From a virus: 55,804 nt of DNA. The translations under genes and the position numbers were made by a program. The DNA is taken from IMG/VR virus record IMGVR_UViG_3300021138_000032, positions 1 to 55,804 of that record, one strand, 5' to 3'. A model generated the notes under the pieces. The model was not told the origin of the DNA. It was given only the letters and a program-made list of their open reading frames with translations, and searched no databases. Numbering within the stretch: the first letter of the stretch is position 1; each line of letters starts with the position of its first letter. Shown here in pieces: positions 30,576 through 38,253 of the stretch.

Positions 30576-30583
30576 TATTTATT
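30576..30583 (-). promoter_or_regulatory. Late promoter motif AATAAATA heading the baseplate operon
   Basis: The minus strand reads AATAAATA (7 of 8) 18 nt before the ATG at 30558. It sits in a 54-nt divergent intergenic region shared with the gp55 gene, so early (plus) and late (minus) promoters would overlap here. Confidence 0.55.
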
Positions 30584-30600
30584 AATTAATAATAGTAGTA

Positions 30601-30606
30601 TATAAT
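30601..30606 (+). promoter_or_regulatory. Perfect TATAAT -10 box abutting the gp55 start codon
   Basis: TATAAT is followed by 6 nt and then ATG at 30613. A normal start 6-7 nt after the -10 would place +1 on or next to the ATG, giving a leaderless mRNA. No Shine-Dalgarno sequence is seen. The -35 is weak (TTTATT at 30578, 17-nt spacer). Confidence 0.55.
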
Positions 30607-30612
30607 AGTGAC

Positions 30613-31446
30613 ATGACAATAGCAAAAAGAACCCCTTACCTCACCAACAAAGAACTATTAAGAGAAATTCATAAAAGTAAAAACACTTATTGCAGTTTTT
30701 TAACTGATGAAGACAAACAATATGATATTATTTTACCTAGTCTCAGTAAAGTAAATCAGCGAACCATTGCAGAAGCAAAAAGAAATCGCGCCGATAGGAT
30801 AGCCAAACTAGCTTGGGAAGCAAAAACGCTCAGTGGCGTAAAAAGTAAACTAGATGACCATTCAATAGATTGGCATAAAATTACAAAGACAGAGCTTGTT
30901 TTTAGAATTATATGTTGGGATCATATTCCACTAGCGCCAGGCCGTAAAAAATCTCCAAAAGCAACAGCAGATCATTATACTAAAGTTAATTTTCCACCAT
31001 TTCAGCATTACAGATTCAATGAAAACGATGAACTAGTATGTGTAGCAAAGTCACATTGGGAAGGTGGTATTGTTAATGGTTGGTTTAATAAAGACCATGG
31101 CAAAATGACACCTATGTTGGCTCGCATGTTTATTAAACTATGTGAACGATATGGCTCAAAAGGCAACTGGCGTGGTTATACATACAACGATGAGATGCGT
31201 TCTCAGGCATTGTTACAACTATCACAAGTAGGACTACAATTTGACGAAAGCAAATCTAATAATCCTTTTGCTTATTATACTGCTACTATTACCAATAGCT
31301 TTACTAGAGTTCTTAATGTTGAAAAGCGTAATCAAAACCTCAGAGATGATATTCTGGAACAAAACGGTCTCAACCCAAGTTACACTCGTCAGACCGATAA
31401 TTCTATAAGATCATCTGATTTACCTAGTGGCAGTGAAACAATTTAA
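30613..31446 (+). CDS. 55: Late transcription sigma factor gp55-like
   Basis: 277 residues. gp55 is the small sigma-like factor that directs host RNA polymerase to TATAAATA late promoters. The N-terminal PYLTNKELLREIHKSKNTYC segment is the form seen in marine T4-like gp55 proteins. The sigma region-2-like part is near residues 185-255: GYTYNDEMRSQALLQLSQ, then FDESKSNNPFAYYTATITNS and FTRVLNVEKRNQNLRDDIL. T4 gp55 is 185 residues; the extra length lies between the two conserved parts (about residues 60-165) and includes LAPGRKKSPKATADHYTKVN. Late motifs of the expected type occur throughout the window. It is divergent from the baseplate operon and precedes gp47/gp46. Confidence 0.85.
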   Translation: MTIAKRTPYLTNKELLREIHKSKNTYCSFLTDEDKQYDIILPSLSKVNQRTIAEAKRNRADRIAKLAWEAKTLSGVKSKLDDHSIDWHKITKTELVFRIICWDHIPLAPGRKKSPKATADHYTKVNFPPFQHYRFNENDELVCVAKSHWEGGIVNGWFNKDHGKMTPMLARMFIKLCERYGSKGNWRGYTYNDEMRSQALLQLSQVGLQFDESKSNNPFAYYTATITNSFTRVLNVEKRNQNLRDDILEQNGLNPSYTRQTDNSIRSSDLPSGSETI

Positions 31447-31449
31447 TAG

Positions 31450-31478
31450 TTGACAAAATAAAGTTAGTGTAGTAAGGT
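31450..31478 (+). promoter_or_regulatory. Sigma70-like promoter before gp47
   Basis: A perfect TTGACA (31450-31455) is followed 17 nt later by TAAGGT (31473-31478), only 3 of 6 to TATAAT. The ATG comes 6 nt later, the same geometry as at gp55 and gp46. The AAGG within the -10 could also act as a ribosome site on a longer transcript, so the call is moderate. Confidence 0.45.
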
Positions 31479-31484
31479 AATACT

Positions 31485-32498
31485 ATGACAAACTTGTTTA
31501 AAAAAGCAGCAGTATTCACCGACCTACACTTAGGTTATAAGAGCAACTCCGCACAGTTTCTCGCAGACTGCGAGAACTATACAACATGGTTTATTGATCT
31601 AGTCAAGAGCGAGAATTGCGACACAATTCTTTTTCTTGGCGATTTCCACGATACTAGAAATAGTTTGAACATCAATACAATGGATGCAAGTTTGCGCACA
31701 CTTGAGCGTCTTAATGACCTTGAGATGCGAGTAATGTTCATAACTGGCAACCATGACTTATATCACAAAGACCGCAGAACTATTACAAGTATCAAGTATG
31801 TTGAAAAGTTTAAGAACATTGAACTAATCAATAATCAACATACAGAAGGCGATGTTACATTTGTTCCTTGGCTTATTGGCGAGGAATACAAGAGTATGCG
31901 CAAGATTAAGTCAAAATATGTTATGGGTCACTTTGAATTGCCAAGTTTTCTTATGAACGCCAAGGTAGAAATGCCAGACCATGGCGGTCTAAAGGTAGAT
32001 GACCTTGGTGGCGTAGATACTGTGTTTACAGGACATTTTCATAAGCGACAAATAAAAGGTAATGTCCACTATATTGGAAACGCCTTTCCACACAACTATG
32101 CTGATGCATGGGATGATGAGCGCGGCGCAATGATACTGCAGTGGGGCGAAACTCCTGTGTATCACAACTGGACTGCCGCACCTCGTTATCGCACACTTTC
32201 ACTGCTACAAATGCTAGATGCGCCGCAAGATCATCTTGATGATAGAACTTATGCTCGTGTTCAACTAGATGTTTCTATTTCATATGAAGAAGCAACTTTC
32301 CTTAAAGACGAGATGCAAAAAACATATGGCGTTCGTGAATTGAGCCTTATTCAGCATCGCGGAGAAGTCTTGACTGAAAATGCTATCGGTGATGTGCAAT
32401 TTGAAAGCGTAGACCAAATTGTGCTAAGTCAAATTAGTAACCTTGATACACAACATTATGATACTAAGTTGCTAATGGAAATTTACAATTCACTTTAA
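31485..32498 (+). CDS. 47: Recombination endonuclease subunit gp47-like (Mre11/SbcD family)
   Basis: 337 residues (T4 gp47: 339). This is the nuclease half of the gp46/gp47 complex that resects DNA ends for recombination-dependent replication and host DNA degradation. Calcineurin-like phosphoesterase motifs are in order: DLH at residues 13-15, GDFHD at 52-56, GNHD at 88-91, and GHFHK near 185. These supply the two-metal site. The partner gp46 gene starts 17 nt downstream. The upstream promoter-like geometry suggests early expression. Confidence 0.92.
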   Translation: MTNLFKKAAVFTDLHLGYKSNSAQFLADCENYTTWFIDLVKSENCDTILFLGDFHDTRNSLNINTMDASLRTLERLNDLEMRVMFITGNHDLYHKDRRTITSIKYVEKFKNIELINNQHTEGDVTFVPWLIGEEYKSMRKIKSKYVMGHFELPSFLMNAKVEMPDHGGLKVDDLGGVDTVFTGHFHKRQIKGNVHYIGNAFPHNYADAWDDERGAMILQWGETPVYHNWTAAPRYRTLSLLQMLDAPQDHLDDRTYARVQLDVSISYEEATFLKDEMQKTYGVRELSLIQHRGEVLTENAIGDVQFESVDQIVLSQISNLDTQHYDTKLLMEIYNSL

Positions 32499-32510
32499 TT
32501 CAGGTATAAT
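32482..32510 (+). promoter_or_regulatory. Strong sigma70-like promoter before gp46
   Basis: TTTACA (32482-32487), a 17-nt spacer and a perfect TATAAT (32505-32510). The gp46 ATG follows after 5 nt, so +1 would fall at about the start codon. No Shine-Dalgarno is visible. The promoter overlaps the last codons of gp47. Confidence 0.65.
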
Positions 32511-32515
32511 AAAGC

Positions 32516-34627
32516 ATGTTAAAAATTAACTCGTTGACAGTTAAGAATTTCATGAGCGTGGGCAATGCGACCCAAGCCGTGAACTTTGACCGTAGAGACC
32601 TGACACTGGTGTTAGGTGAAAATTTAGATTTAGGAGGTGATGACACTGGTGCTAGAAATGGCACGGGTAAAACCACAATCATCAACGCCCTGAGTTATGG
32701 TCTCTACGGTCAAGCGTTAACAAATATTAAGAAAGATAACCTTATCAACAAAACCAATGGTAAAAACATGGTCGTAACAGTTGATTTTGAAGTTCAAGGT
32801 CGTCAATATCGCATTGAGCGCGGTCGTCGTCCTAATATTACTAAGCTGTATATTGATGGACAAGAACAAAATGGCTATCAAGATGATAGTCAAGGCGATA
32901 GCCGCGAGACGCAGAACGACATTGATCGGTTGTTAGGAATGAGTGTAGACATGTTCAAGCATGTTGTAGCACTTAATACCTACACTGAACCATTCTTGAG
33001 TATGCGAGCAAATGATCAACGACAGGTCATTGAACAGCTTCTTGGTATTACTATTCTTAGCGAAAAAGCAGATAGCTTAAAGAACCAAATCAAAAATACC
33101 AAGGATTTGATCCAAGAAGAAAAAATTCGTATCAAAGCAGTTCAAGATGCTAATGTTCGTATTATGGAACAGATTGATAGTCTTAAGAAACGCCAGAAGT
33201 TGTGGCTCACAAAGCATGAAGAAGATGTTTCTAAGATTGAAAAAAATCTTATTAGCTTGGCAGACATCGATATTGATGCAGAAATTAACAATCATCGTCT
33301 GCGCGAGCGGTTTCTTGCTAATAAGAAACTAGAAGACCAGTTAAAAAGCATTACAGTTCGCCAAAGCTTATGGGAACAAAAGCAACTTGATGACTGTGAT
33401 GCAACTAAACTTAATATTGCAAATCTTTCTAGCATCGATATCGATGGTGAAATTGCTATTCACCGTGATATCGCTGATTATGATGCTAAAGTAAAGCGCC
33501 GTGATGAAGCAAAACGATGGATTGCAAGCATTGACACTGCCAATGCTAAAGAAGAAAAGACACAATCTAAGTTAAAGAAAGAGATCGAAGACCTTAAGAA
33601 CCATAAGTGTTATGCGTGTGGCAGCGAACTACATGATGATAATCAAGCAGATATTCTTGCAGCAAAAGAAGCCACTCTGCGTGAAAGTGTGTTGCAGTTG
33701 CTTGCTAACCATACGCAGAAATCTGAACACCTTGAAACTATTGAGTTAATTGGTGAGTTAACCGCACCACAAAAACCATATTACAGAGCACTAGAAGAAG
33801 CACTCAATCATCGCAATACTCTTGAGAATATGAATAAATCTCTTGAAAGCCGTATGCTAGAGAGCAGTCCGTTTAGTGAACAGATTACAGAACTAGCAAC
33901 TGAATTAAGCGATAGAGAGTGGATTGTTGAAAGTCAGATTGGCGCGTTCCATTATGATACGATTGAAGATGCGCTAAACCATAGAAATGTTCTTGAACAG
34001 TTGGCTAATTCTCTTATCCAAAAACAAGAAGAACCTGATCCGTATGGTGACCAAATTGTTGAAATGGAGCGAAATGCTATTCAAGAAGTTACATGGGATG
34101 CTATTAATAAGTTTACACAGGCGCAAGAACACCAAGAGTTCTTGTTGAAGATGTTGACAAACAAAGATAGTTTTGTTCGTAAGAAGATCATTGACCAAAA
34201 CCTTGCTTATCTTAATAGTCGTCTTGGTTCCTATCTTGCTGCTATTGGTCTTCCACATCAAGTTCAGTTCCAAAATGACCTTAGTGTTGAAATCACAGAG
34301 CTTGGTCGCGATCTAGACTTTGATAACTTGAGTCGTGGCGAGCGCAATCGTCTTATTCTTTCACTGTCATGGGCTTTCCGCGATGTGTGGGAATCGCTGT
34401 ATCAACACATTAATCTGTTGTTTATTGATGAGTTGATTGACAGTGGCATGGATGCAAGTGGTGTTGAAAATTCATTAGCAATCCTAAAACGCATGGGTCG
34501 CGAACGAAACAAGAGTATTTTCCTCGTGTCACATCGTGATGAACTGAGCGGTCGTGTAAATAATATTCTAACCGTAACAAAAGAAAACGGATTTACAAGT
34601 TATAGTAGTGATGTAGAAACAGTATGA
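32516..34627 (+). CDS. 46: Recombination endonuclease subunit gp46-like (Rad50/SbcC family)
   Basis: 703 residues (T4 gp46: 560). This is the SMC-like ATPase partner of gp47. Walker A is GARNGTGKT at residues 45-53, preceded by a glycine- and aspartate-rich stretch. Long coiled-coil arms flank a zinc hook, CYAC near residue 364. Near the C-terminus are the ABC signature LSRGERNRLILSLS, Walker B LLFIDELIDSGMD, and an SHRDE switch. All parts of a working Rad50-type ATPase are present. The stop overlaps the next ATG (ATGA), coupling translation to the radical SAM gene. Confidence 0.92.
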   Translation: MLKINSLTVKNFMSVGNATQAVNFDRRDLTLVLGENLDLGGDDTGARNGTGKTTIINALSYGLYGQALTNIKKDNLINKTNGKNMVVTVDFEVQGRQYRIERGRRPNITKLYIDGQEQNGYQDDSQGDSRETQNDIDRLLGMSVDMFKHVVALNTYTEPFLSMRANDQRQVIEQLLGITILSEKADSLKNQIKNTKDLIQEEKIRIKAVQDANVRIMEQIDSLKKRQKLWLTKHEEDVSKIEKNLISLADIDIDAEINNHRLRERFLANKKLEDQLKSITVRQSLWEQKQLDDCDATKLNIANLSSIDIDGEIAIHRDIADYDAKVKRRDEAKRWIASIDTANAKEEKTQSKLKKEIEDLKNHKCYACGSELHDDNQADILAAKEATLRESVLQLLANHTQKSEHLETIELIGELTAPQKPYYRALEEALNHRNTLENMNKSLESRMLESSPFSEQITELATELSDREWIVESQIGAFHYDTIEDALNHRNVLEQLANSLIQKQEEPDPYGDQIVEMERNAIQEVTWDAINKFTQAQEHQEFLLKMLTNKDSFVRKKIIDQNLAYLNSRLGSYLAAIGLPHQVQFQNDLSVEITELGRDLDFDNLSRGERNRLILSLSWAFRDVWESLYQHINLLFIDELIDSGMDASGVENSLAILKRMGRERNKSIFLVSHRDELSGRVNNILTVTKENGFTSYSSDVETV

Positions 34628-35535
34628 AGTTTGATATCTCCAATGTAAAAGTACTGCACTTAGAACCAACAAGCCGCTGCAATGCGGCTTGTCCTCAATG
34701 TGCAAGGTTCTTACTTGATGGGATTACTGTTGATCCACGATTAAATTTACAAGATTTATCGTTAGATAAAATTAAAGTTGTACTAACCGATGAATTTATA
34801 TCAAACTTAGACAAAATGTTTATGTGTGGTTCATTTGGAGACCCTGCTGCATCTGCACACACTTTGTCAATTTATGATTGGTTTCGTTATATTAACCCAG
34901 ATATGATATTGGGAATGAATACTAATGGCAGTTTGCGAAGCCAAAGTTGGTGGCAAATGCTTGGAAAAAGGTTAAACAAGGCTAAAGATTATTGCGTATT
35001 CAGTATCGATGGATTAAGTGATACAAATCACATATATCGCCGTAATACTCAATGGGATAAAATTATGAAAAACGCACAAGCATTTATTAATGCAGGTGGT
35101 AATGCCCATTGGGACATGTTAATTTTTAAACATAACCAACATCAAGTGGAGGAAGCTAAACAATTATCAAAAGATATGGGATTTAGTGTGTTTAGAGCTA
35201 AGGTAAGTCGTAGATTTACTACTAGACCAATAGATTTTCTTGAAGTACCAGATGGATATGAAAATACACTTATCAATACACCAACTATAAAATGTCATGC
35301 ACTAGAAGAACAAAGTTTGTATATGGACTATAGTGGAAAGCTATGGCCATGTTGTTTTATTGGAACCGATCCTTTTAATCCTGAAGTAAAAGATTTAAGT
35401 TATAAAAACTTTGATAATATAATTGACAGTTGGAAATCAGAAACACCTATCAATCACTGCGTAAATAGTTGCAGTATCAAAAACAACAAAAGCAACTTTG
35501 CCAAACAATGGGTAGAAGAAGTATATTTTAAATGA
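34624..35535 (+). CDS. Radical SAM protein with SPASM-like C-terminal cysteines
   Basis: 303 residues. The radical SAM 4Fe-4S motif CxxxCxxC is C19-NAA-C23-PQ-C26, in LEPTSRCNAACPQCAR. A GSFGDPAAS segment near 75 and an FSIDGLSDTNHIYRRNT segment near 125 fit the SAM-binding barrel. The C-terminus carries more cysteines (KCHALEE near 224, LWPCCFIG near 243, CVNSCS near 280), a SPASM/twitch-like pattern for an auxiliary cluster. Such enzymes modify peptides, cofactors or sugars; the substrate cannot be read here. The ATG overlaps the gp46 stop and its own stop overlaps the next ATG, so it is embedded in the operon. First gene of the accessory block. Confidence 0.8.
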   Translation: MKFDISNVKVLHLEPTSRCNAACPQCARFLLDGITVDPRLNLQDLSLDKIKVVLTDEFISNLDKMFMCGSFGDPAASAHTLSIYDWFRYINPDMILGMNTNGSLRSQSWWQMLGKRLNKAKDYCVFSIDGLSDTNHIYRRNTQWDKIMKNAQAFINAGGNAHWDMLIFKHNQHQVEEAKQLSKDMGFSVFRAKVSRRFTTRPIDFLEVPDGYENTLINTPTIKCHALEEQSLYMDYSGKLWPCCFIGTDPFNPEVKDLSYKNFDNIIDSWKSETPINHCVNSCSIKNNKSNFAKQWVEEVYFK

Positions 35536-36047
35536 CCAGTCCAAGTAAAAACAAAGGCAATAGTTGGGAGCGCGATGTTGCCAAACATTTAACAAACCTA
35601 TATAACGAAACATTTATTCGTGCGCCAGGCAGTGGTGCTTATGTTGGCGGCACCAATAATAAACGAAAAAAATATCTGCACGAAGGACAAATTCGTTCTT
35701 TTAAAGGCGATATTATTCCTGGCCAAAGTTTTCCTAAATTTAATGCAGAATGCAAAAGTTATGCAGATTTTCCATTCCATCAATTGTTTAGCGGCAGTTG
35801 TAAGCAGTTAGATGTATGGTTAGACCAGTTAATGGATGCTAGCGACGATGGTGACTTTAATATTTTAATTATGAAATTTAATCGTAAAGGCAAATTTGTT
35901 GCAGTTGAATTTGATTCTTATTACGATCATCCGCTATTTGTAGAATATTATATGCTGTATCAATATAAAGATGTTCGGTGGGCAATCATGGAATATAATC
36001 GTTTTTGGGAATTAAACAAAGATATGGTTTCAATAGCATGTGGATAA
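35532..36047 (+). CDS. PD-(D/E)XK-type nuclease (resolvase-like)
   Basis: 171 residues. The start KNKGNSWERDVAKHLTNLYN resembles the N-terminal helix of Hjc-like and other PD-(D/E)XK nucleases, with the conserved Glu in SWERDV. The central KGDIIPG supplies the candidate Asp and AECKSYADFPF the ExK motif. A later region (FNILIMKFNRKGKFVAVEF) continues the beta core. A T4 gp49-like resolvase is not seen elsewhere in the window, so this may serve in junction processing beside gp46/47; a restriction-like or repair role is also possible. Start and stop overlap both neighbours. Confidence 0.7.
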   Translation: MTSPSKNKGNSWERDVAKHLTNLYNETFIRAPGSGAYVGGTNNKRKKYLHEGQIRSFKGDIIPGQSFPKFNAECKSYADFPFHQLFSGSCKQLDVWLDQLMDASDDGDFNILIMKFNRKGKFVAVEFDSYYDHPLFVEYYMLYQYKDVRWAIMEYNRFWELNKDMVSIACG

Positions 36048-37032
36048 TATGATGTTTGATAAAAATGTATGGCTATTATATCCAGGCGGATACTATGGAA
36101 GTTATTTGCACTGGGCATTATGCAAAGCAAATCGTAAAACTGCTAGTACAACTGTAGAAACTCCATTTAAACGAGATGGCAGTGCGCATGTACATATTAA
36201 GAAACCAGCGCACCAAACTATTGAATTTATTATTCAAAGTATAATTAAACATCGTTGGTCAACAGGTACAATATATCCAGTTGGTTTTCGAGGCAATGTT
36301 ACTTTTGATCAAAATCAAAAAAATTGGATGAAAGGATGGCATAATAGTGTTTTTTGGATAATGAGAATTGAGGAAGAACCTGTTATTATCAATGTGCATG
36401 ACGAAAATAGTGAGTATCATCGCAAATTAGCTGCAATAAATCTTCACACAAAAGGTTTATGGAACATAAAGATGTTAAATGATGAAGAATATGGCAACCC
36501 ATTAGACAAAGACTGGATTGAAGGTAGAAATTTTATGGTAGATAATTGGGAAAGAATCTATCCGTATAATAATCATGTATTAACGCAAGATACAATAGAT
36601 ATGTTCAGAGAAAGATATAATTACGGAAATACTATCAGGGAACGAGATGACATTGGCGGCGATTCAACTGCGTATGATCGAAAAGAAAACGATGTCTATG
36701 TTACTGGAAAATATGTTTTTAATTATAGTATGAGAGAAATATTAGATATTGAATTTATATCAAAATTTGCTGCCGATATGGAATCAACTAATATAGCTGA
36801 TTTTGACTGGGGTGAAGTTAATTTTATGCATCCACAGTTTATAACACACAACTCAAAACAAATAATGATAGCAAACAATATATGGAATACTATAAAAGAT
36901 AAAAAACATTATGAAAATACAAGTGAAAATATACTATACGAGGCATTAGTAATTGACCAAATGCGCCGCGAAGATGTGTTGTGCGATAATTGGGAAACAA
37001 TGACCTTACAAGAAATAATAAAAAAATTGTAA
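36040..37032 (+). CDS. Unknown 330-residue protein
   Basis: Not confidently recognised. The longest frame starts at a GTG overlapping the upstream stop by 8 nt; ATGs at 36049 and 36052 are alternatives. The N-terminus, NVWLLYPGGYYGSYLHWALC, has a hydrophobic strand, a Gly/Tyr-rich loop and a helix. That order resembles the cofactor loop of sulfotransferase-like or P-loop proteins, but no canonical GxxGxGK(S/T) is present. The rest is mixed alpha/beta, rich in Trp, Asn and His, with no membrane segment or signal peptide. It ends the first accessory gene cluster, just before the structured RNA. Confidence 0.6.
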   Translation: MDNMMFDKNVWLLYPGGYYGSYLHWALCKANRKTASTTVETPFKRDGSAHVHIKKPAHQTIEFIIQSIIKHRWSTGTIYPVGFRGNVTFDQNQKNWMKGWHNSVFWIMRIEEEPVIINVHDENSEYHRKLAAINLHTKGLWNIKMLNDEEYGNPLDKDWIEGRNFMVDNWERIYPYNNHVLTQDTIDMFRERYNYGNTIRERDDIGGDSTAYDRKENDVYVTGKYVFNYSMREILDIEFISKFAADMESTNIADFDWGEVNFMHPQFITHNSKQIMIANNIWNTIKDKKHYENTSENILYEALVIDQMRREDVLCDNWETMTLQEIIKKL

Positions 37033-37047
37033 TCTTGCCGCAACTCA

Positions 37048-37055
37048 TATAAATA
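37048..37055 (+). promoter_or_regulatory. Perfect TATAAATA late promoter before structured RNA and ABC operon
   Basis: TATAAATA matches the T4 late consensus exactly. With the usual 6-nt spacing, transcription would start at 37061, precisely on the first base of the GGAGC that closes the RNA fold. That agreement supports both calls. Confidence 0.65.
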
Positions 37056-37060
37056 ATTTT

Positions 37061-37186
37061 GGAGCAAGGCCACATTTGGTGACCTCGGAACTCGTAATCG
37101 ACGCGAAGGACGCAAGTTCTGTACCGTAAGTAATGCCTTACCAAACGCCGACCGTAGTAGCTAGTCCCACCAATGCTACAAGCTCC
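37061..37186 (+). ncRNA. GC-rich structured RNA: candidate riboswitch or stand-alone ncRNA
   Basis: About half of these bases are G or C, against roughly a third around it. A closing stem pairs GGAGC (37061-37065) with GCTCC (37182-37186). Inside are a hairpin at 37068-37084 (GGCCAC/GTGACC), an inner junction stem TCG/CGA (37085-37087 with 37149-37151), GAACT/AGTTC (37088-37092 with 37115-37119), GTAAG/CTTAC (37126-37130 with 37137-37141) and GTAGC/GCTAC (37157-37161 with 37175-37179). The first hairpin's TTTGGT (37075-37080) can also pair with ACCAAA (37140-37145), and TTGGTG (37076-37081) with CACCAA (37168-37173), suggesting a pseudoknot or switch. It does not match TPP, SAM, glycine, cobalamin, c-di-GMP or guanidine riboswitches as I remember them. 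A terminator and an ABC importer follow. Confidence 0.6.
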
Positions 37187-37212
37187 TTTCATTAAAAATT
37201 TAATACTATACG

Positions 37213-37235
37213 CATCAATTATATTGATGTTTTTT
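37213..37235 (+). terminator. Intrinsic terminator between structured RNA and ABC importer
   Basis: CATCAAT (37213-37219), a 3-nt loop, ATTGATG (37223-37229), then six T. The stem is short and AT-rich but perfect. It lies 26 nt after the RNA fold and 34 nt before the start codon of the binding-protein gene. That is the standard place for a riboswitch expression platform, or the 3' end of a small RNA. Confidence 0.6.
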
Positions 37236-37269
37236 GTGTTATCTGTTAACTTTATGGAAGGAGAAAAAA

Positions 37270-38253
37270 ATGTTTAACAGAACAATAACAACTATCGCTC
37301 TATTACTATCTCTTGCGTCGGTTGCGCATGCAGAAACTGAAATTCGCGTCAATCGAATGATTAAGTATGCAAGCAGCGAACCACTACTATATAAAACCGT
37401 TGAATTGCTTCCAGAATATGCCAAGAAAGAAGGAATTAATGATATCAAGGTATCTTATGTAGATATTCTTGAAGCAACAAAAGCAAACGAAGCACTTTTG
37501 CTAGGTCAAATTGATATTGTATTTGGCGGAGCAAATGCGTTTGGTATTCTTTTTGATAAAGACCCATCCAAAGTTAAACTTTTAGCTGGCGGCGAAGAAT
37601 ATGATCAATGGATAGTTTGCGGCAATCCTAAAATTAAATCATTAAATGATATTACGCCAACTACAAAAATTGCCATGAAGGGCATGAATAGTGGTGAACA
37701 GATGCAATTGCGGCAATATACTGCTGCAAAGTTTGGTGACAAGGAATATGCCAAGTTCGATAGTAATATTGTTGTAATGCCTCGTGATCAAGCACTTGCA
37801 CAAATTACTAAAACAAACCCTGAAATTGATTGCGGTATTATTGGCGTTCCATGGCAAAATATTGCTGTCAGCAAGGGAGCGCATATTATTGCACACAATG
37901 AAGACCCAACTAAAACAACAGGTGTTCTTAATAGTGTATACTCTACAACAAAGTGGTTAGATGCAAATCCTAAACTTGCTCGTGCATGGGTTGCTGCACA
38001 AAAGGCAGCTATCGCAGAATTTGAAAAGAATCCACGCCCAATGTTGATTACCTATATGACAAAAGACGAAGTAGTTGAACCAACACTAAATGAGTTAGTT
38101 GAACAAAAGAAAGAAAACCATGATGTTTATCAGTATAAGACAGATAGTACGCTGCGATATATAGATTTCTTATATCGTGCTGGTATCTTGAGCGGCGCTG
38201 GTAAAGATAAAAAGCACAGTGACATGGTATGGGATGAAAAGTTAGTCAAGTGA
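37270..38253 (+). CDS. ABC importer periplasmic substrate-binding protein (NitT/TauT-like)
   Basis: 327 residues from the ATG at 37270, chosen because GGAGA precedes it and the protein then begins with a clean signal peptide: MFNRTITTIALLLSLASV, then AHA as the cleavage site. The frame extends upstream but that part has no ribosome site. The mature part has the NMT1/SsuA-like order: GQIDIVFGGANAFGILF, then KVKLLAGGEEYDQWIVCGNP, KIAMKGMNSGEQMQLRQY and CGIIGVPWQNIAV. This superfamily binds taurine, sulfonates, nitrate, thiamine precursors and related small molecules; the ligand cannot be deduced. ATPase and permease genes follow with overlaps, making a complete importer, very unusual in a phage. 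Confidence 0.82.
   Translation: MFNRTITTIALLLSLASVAHAETEIRVNRMIKYASSEPLLYKTVELLPEYAKKEGINDIKVSYVDILEATKANEALLLGQIDIVFGGANAFGILFDKDPSKVKLLAGGEEYDQWIVCGNPKIKSLNDITPTTKIAMKGMNSGEQMQLRQYTAAKFGDKEYAKFDSNIVVMPRDQALAQITKTNPEIDCGIIGVPWQNIAVSKGAHIIAHNEDPTKTTGVLNSVYSTTKWLDANPKLARAWVAAQKAAIAEFEKNPRPMLITYMTKDEVVEPTLNELVEQKKENHDVYQYKTDSTLRYIDFLYRAGILSGAGKDKKHSDMVWDEKLVK

Noticed and set aside
34624-36047. RiPP biosynthesis cluster around the radical SAM/SPASM gene
   Set aside because: No precursor peptide, leader-binding domain or exporter is seen beside it.
37061-37186. TPP, SAM, c-di-GMP or guanidine riboswitch
   Set aside because: A GGACGCAA string resembles part of the c-di-GMP class, but the other conserved bases and their order are missing. 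No TPP CTGAGA or guanidine core was found.
37061-37186. Protein-coding stretch on either strand
   Set aside because: Several frames give protein-like text for 20-35 codons, but each is broken by stops and lacks a ribosome site at a usable start. The symmetrical stems explain the composition better.
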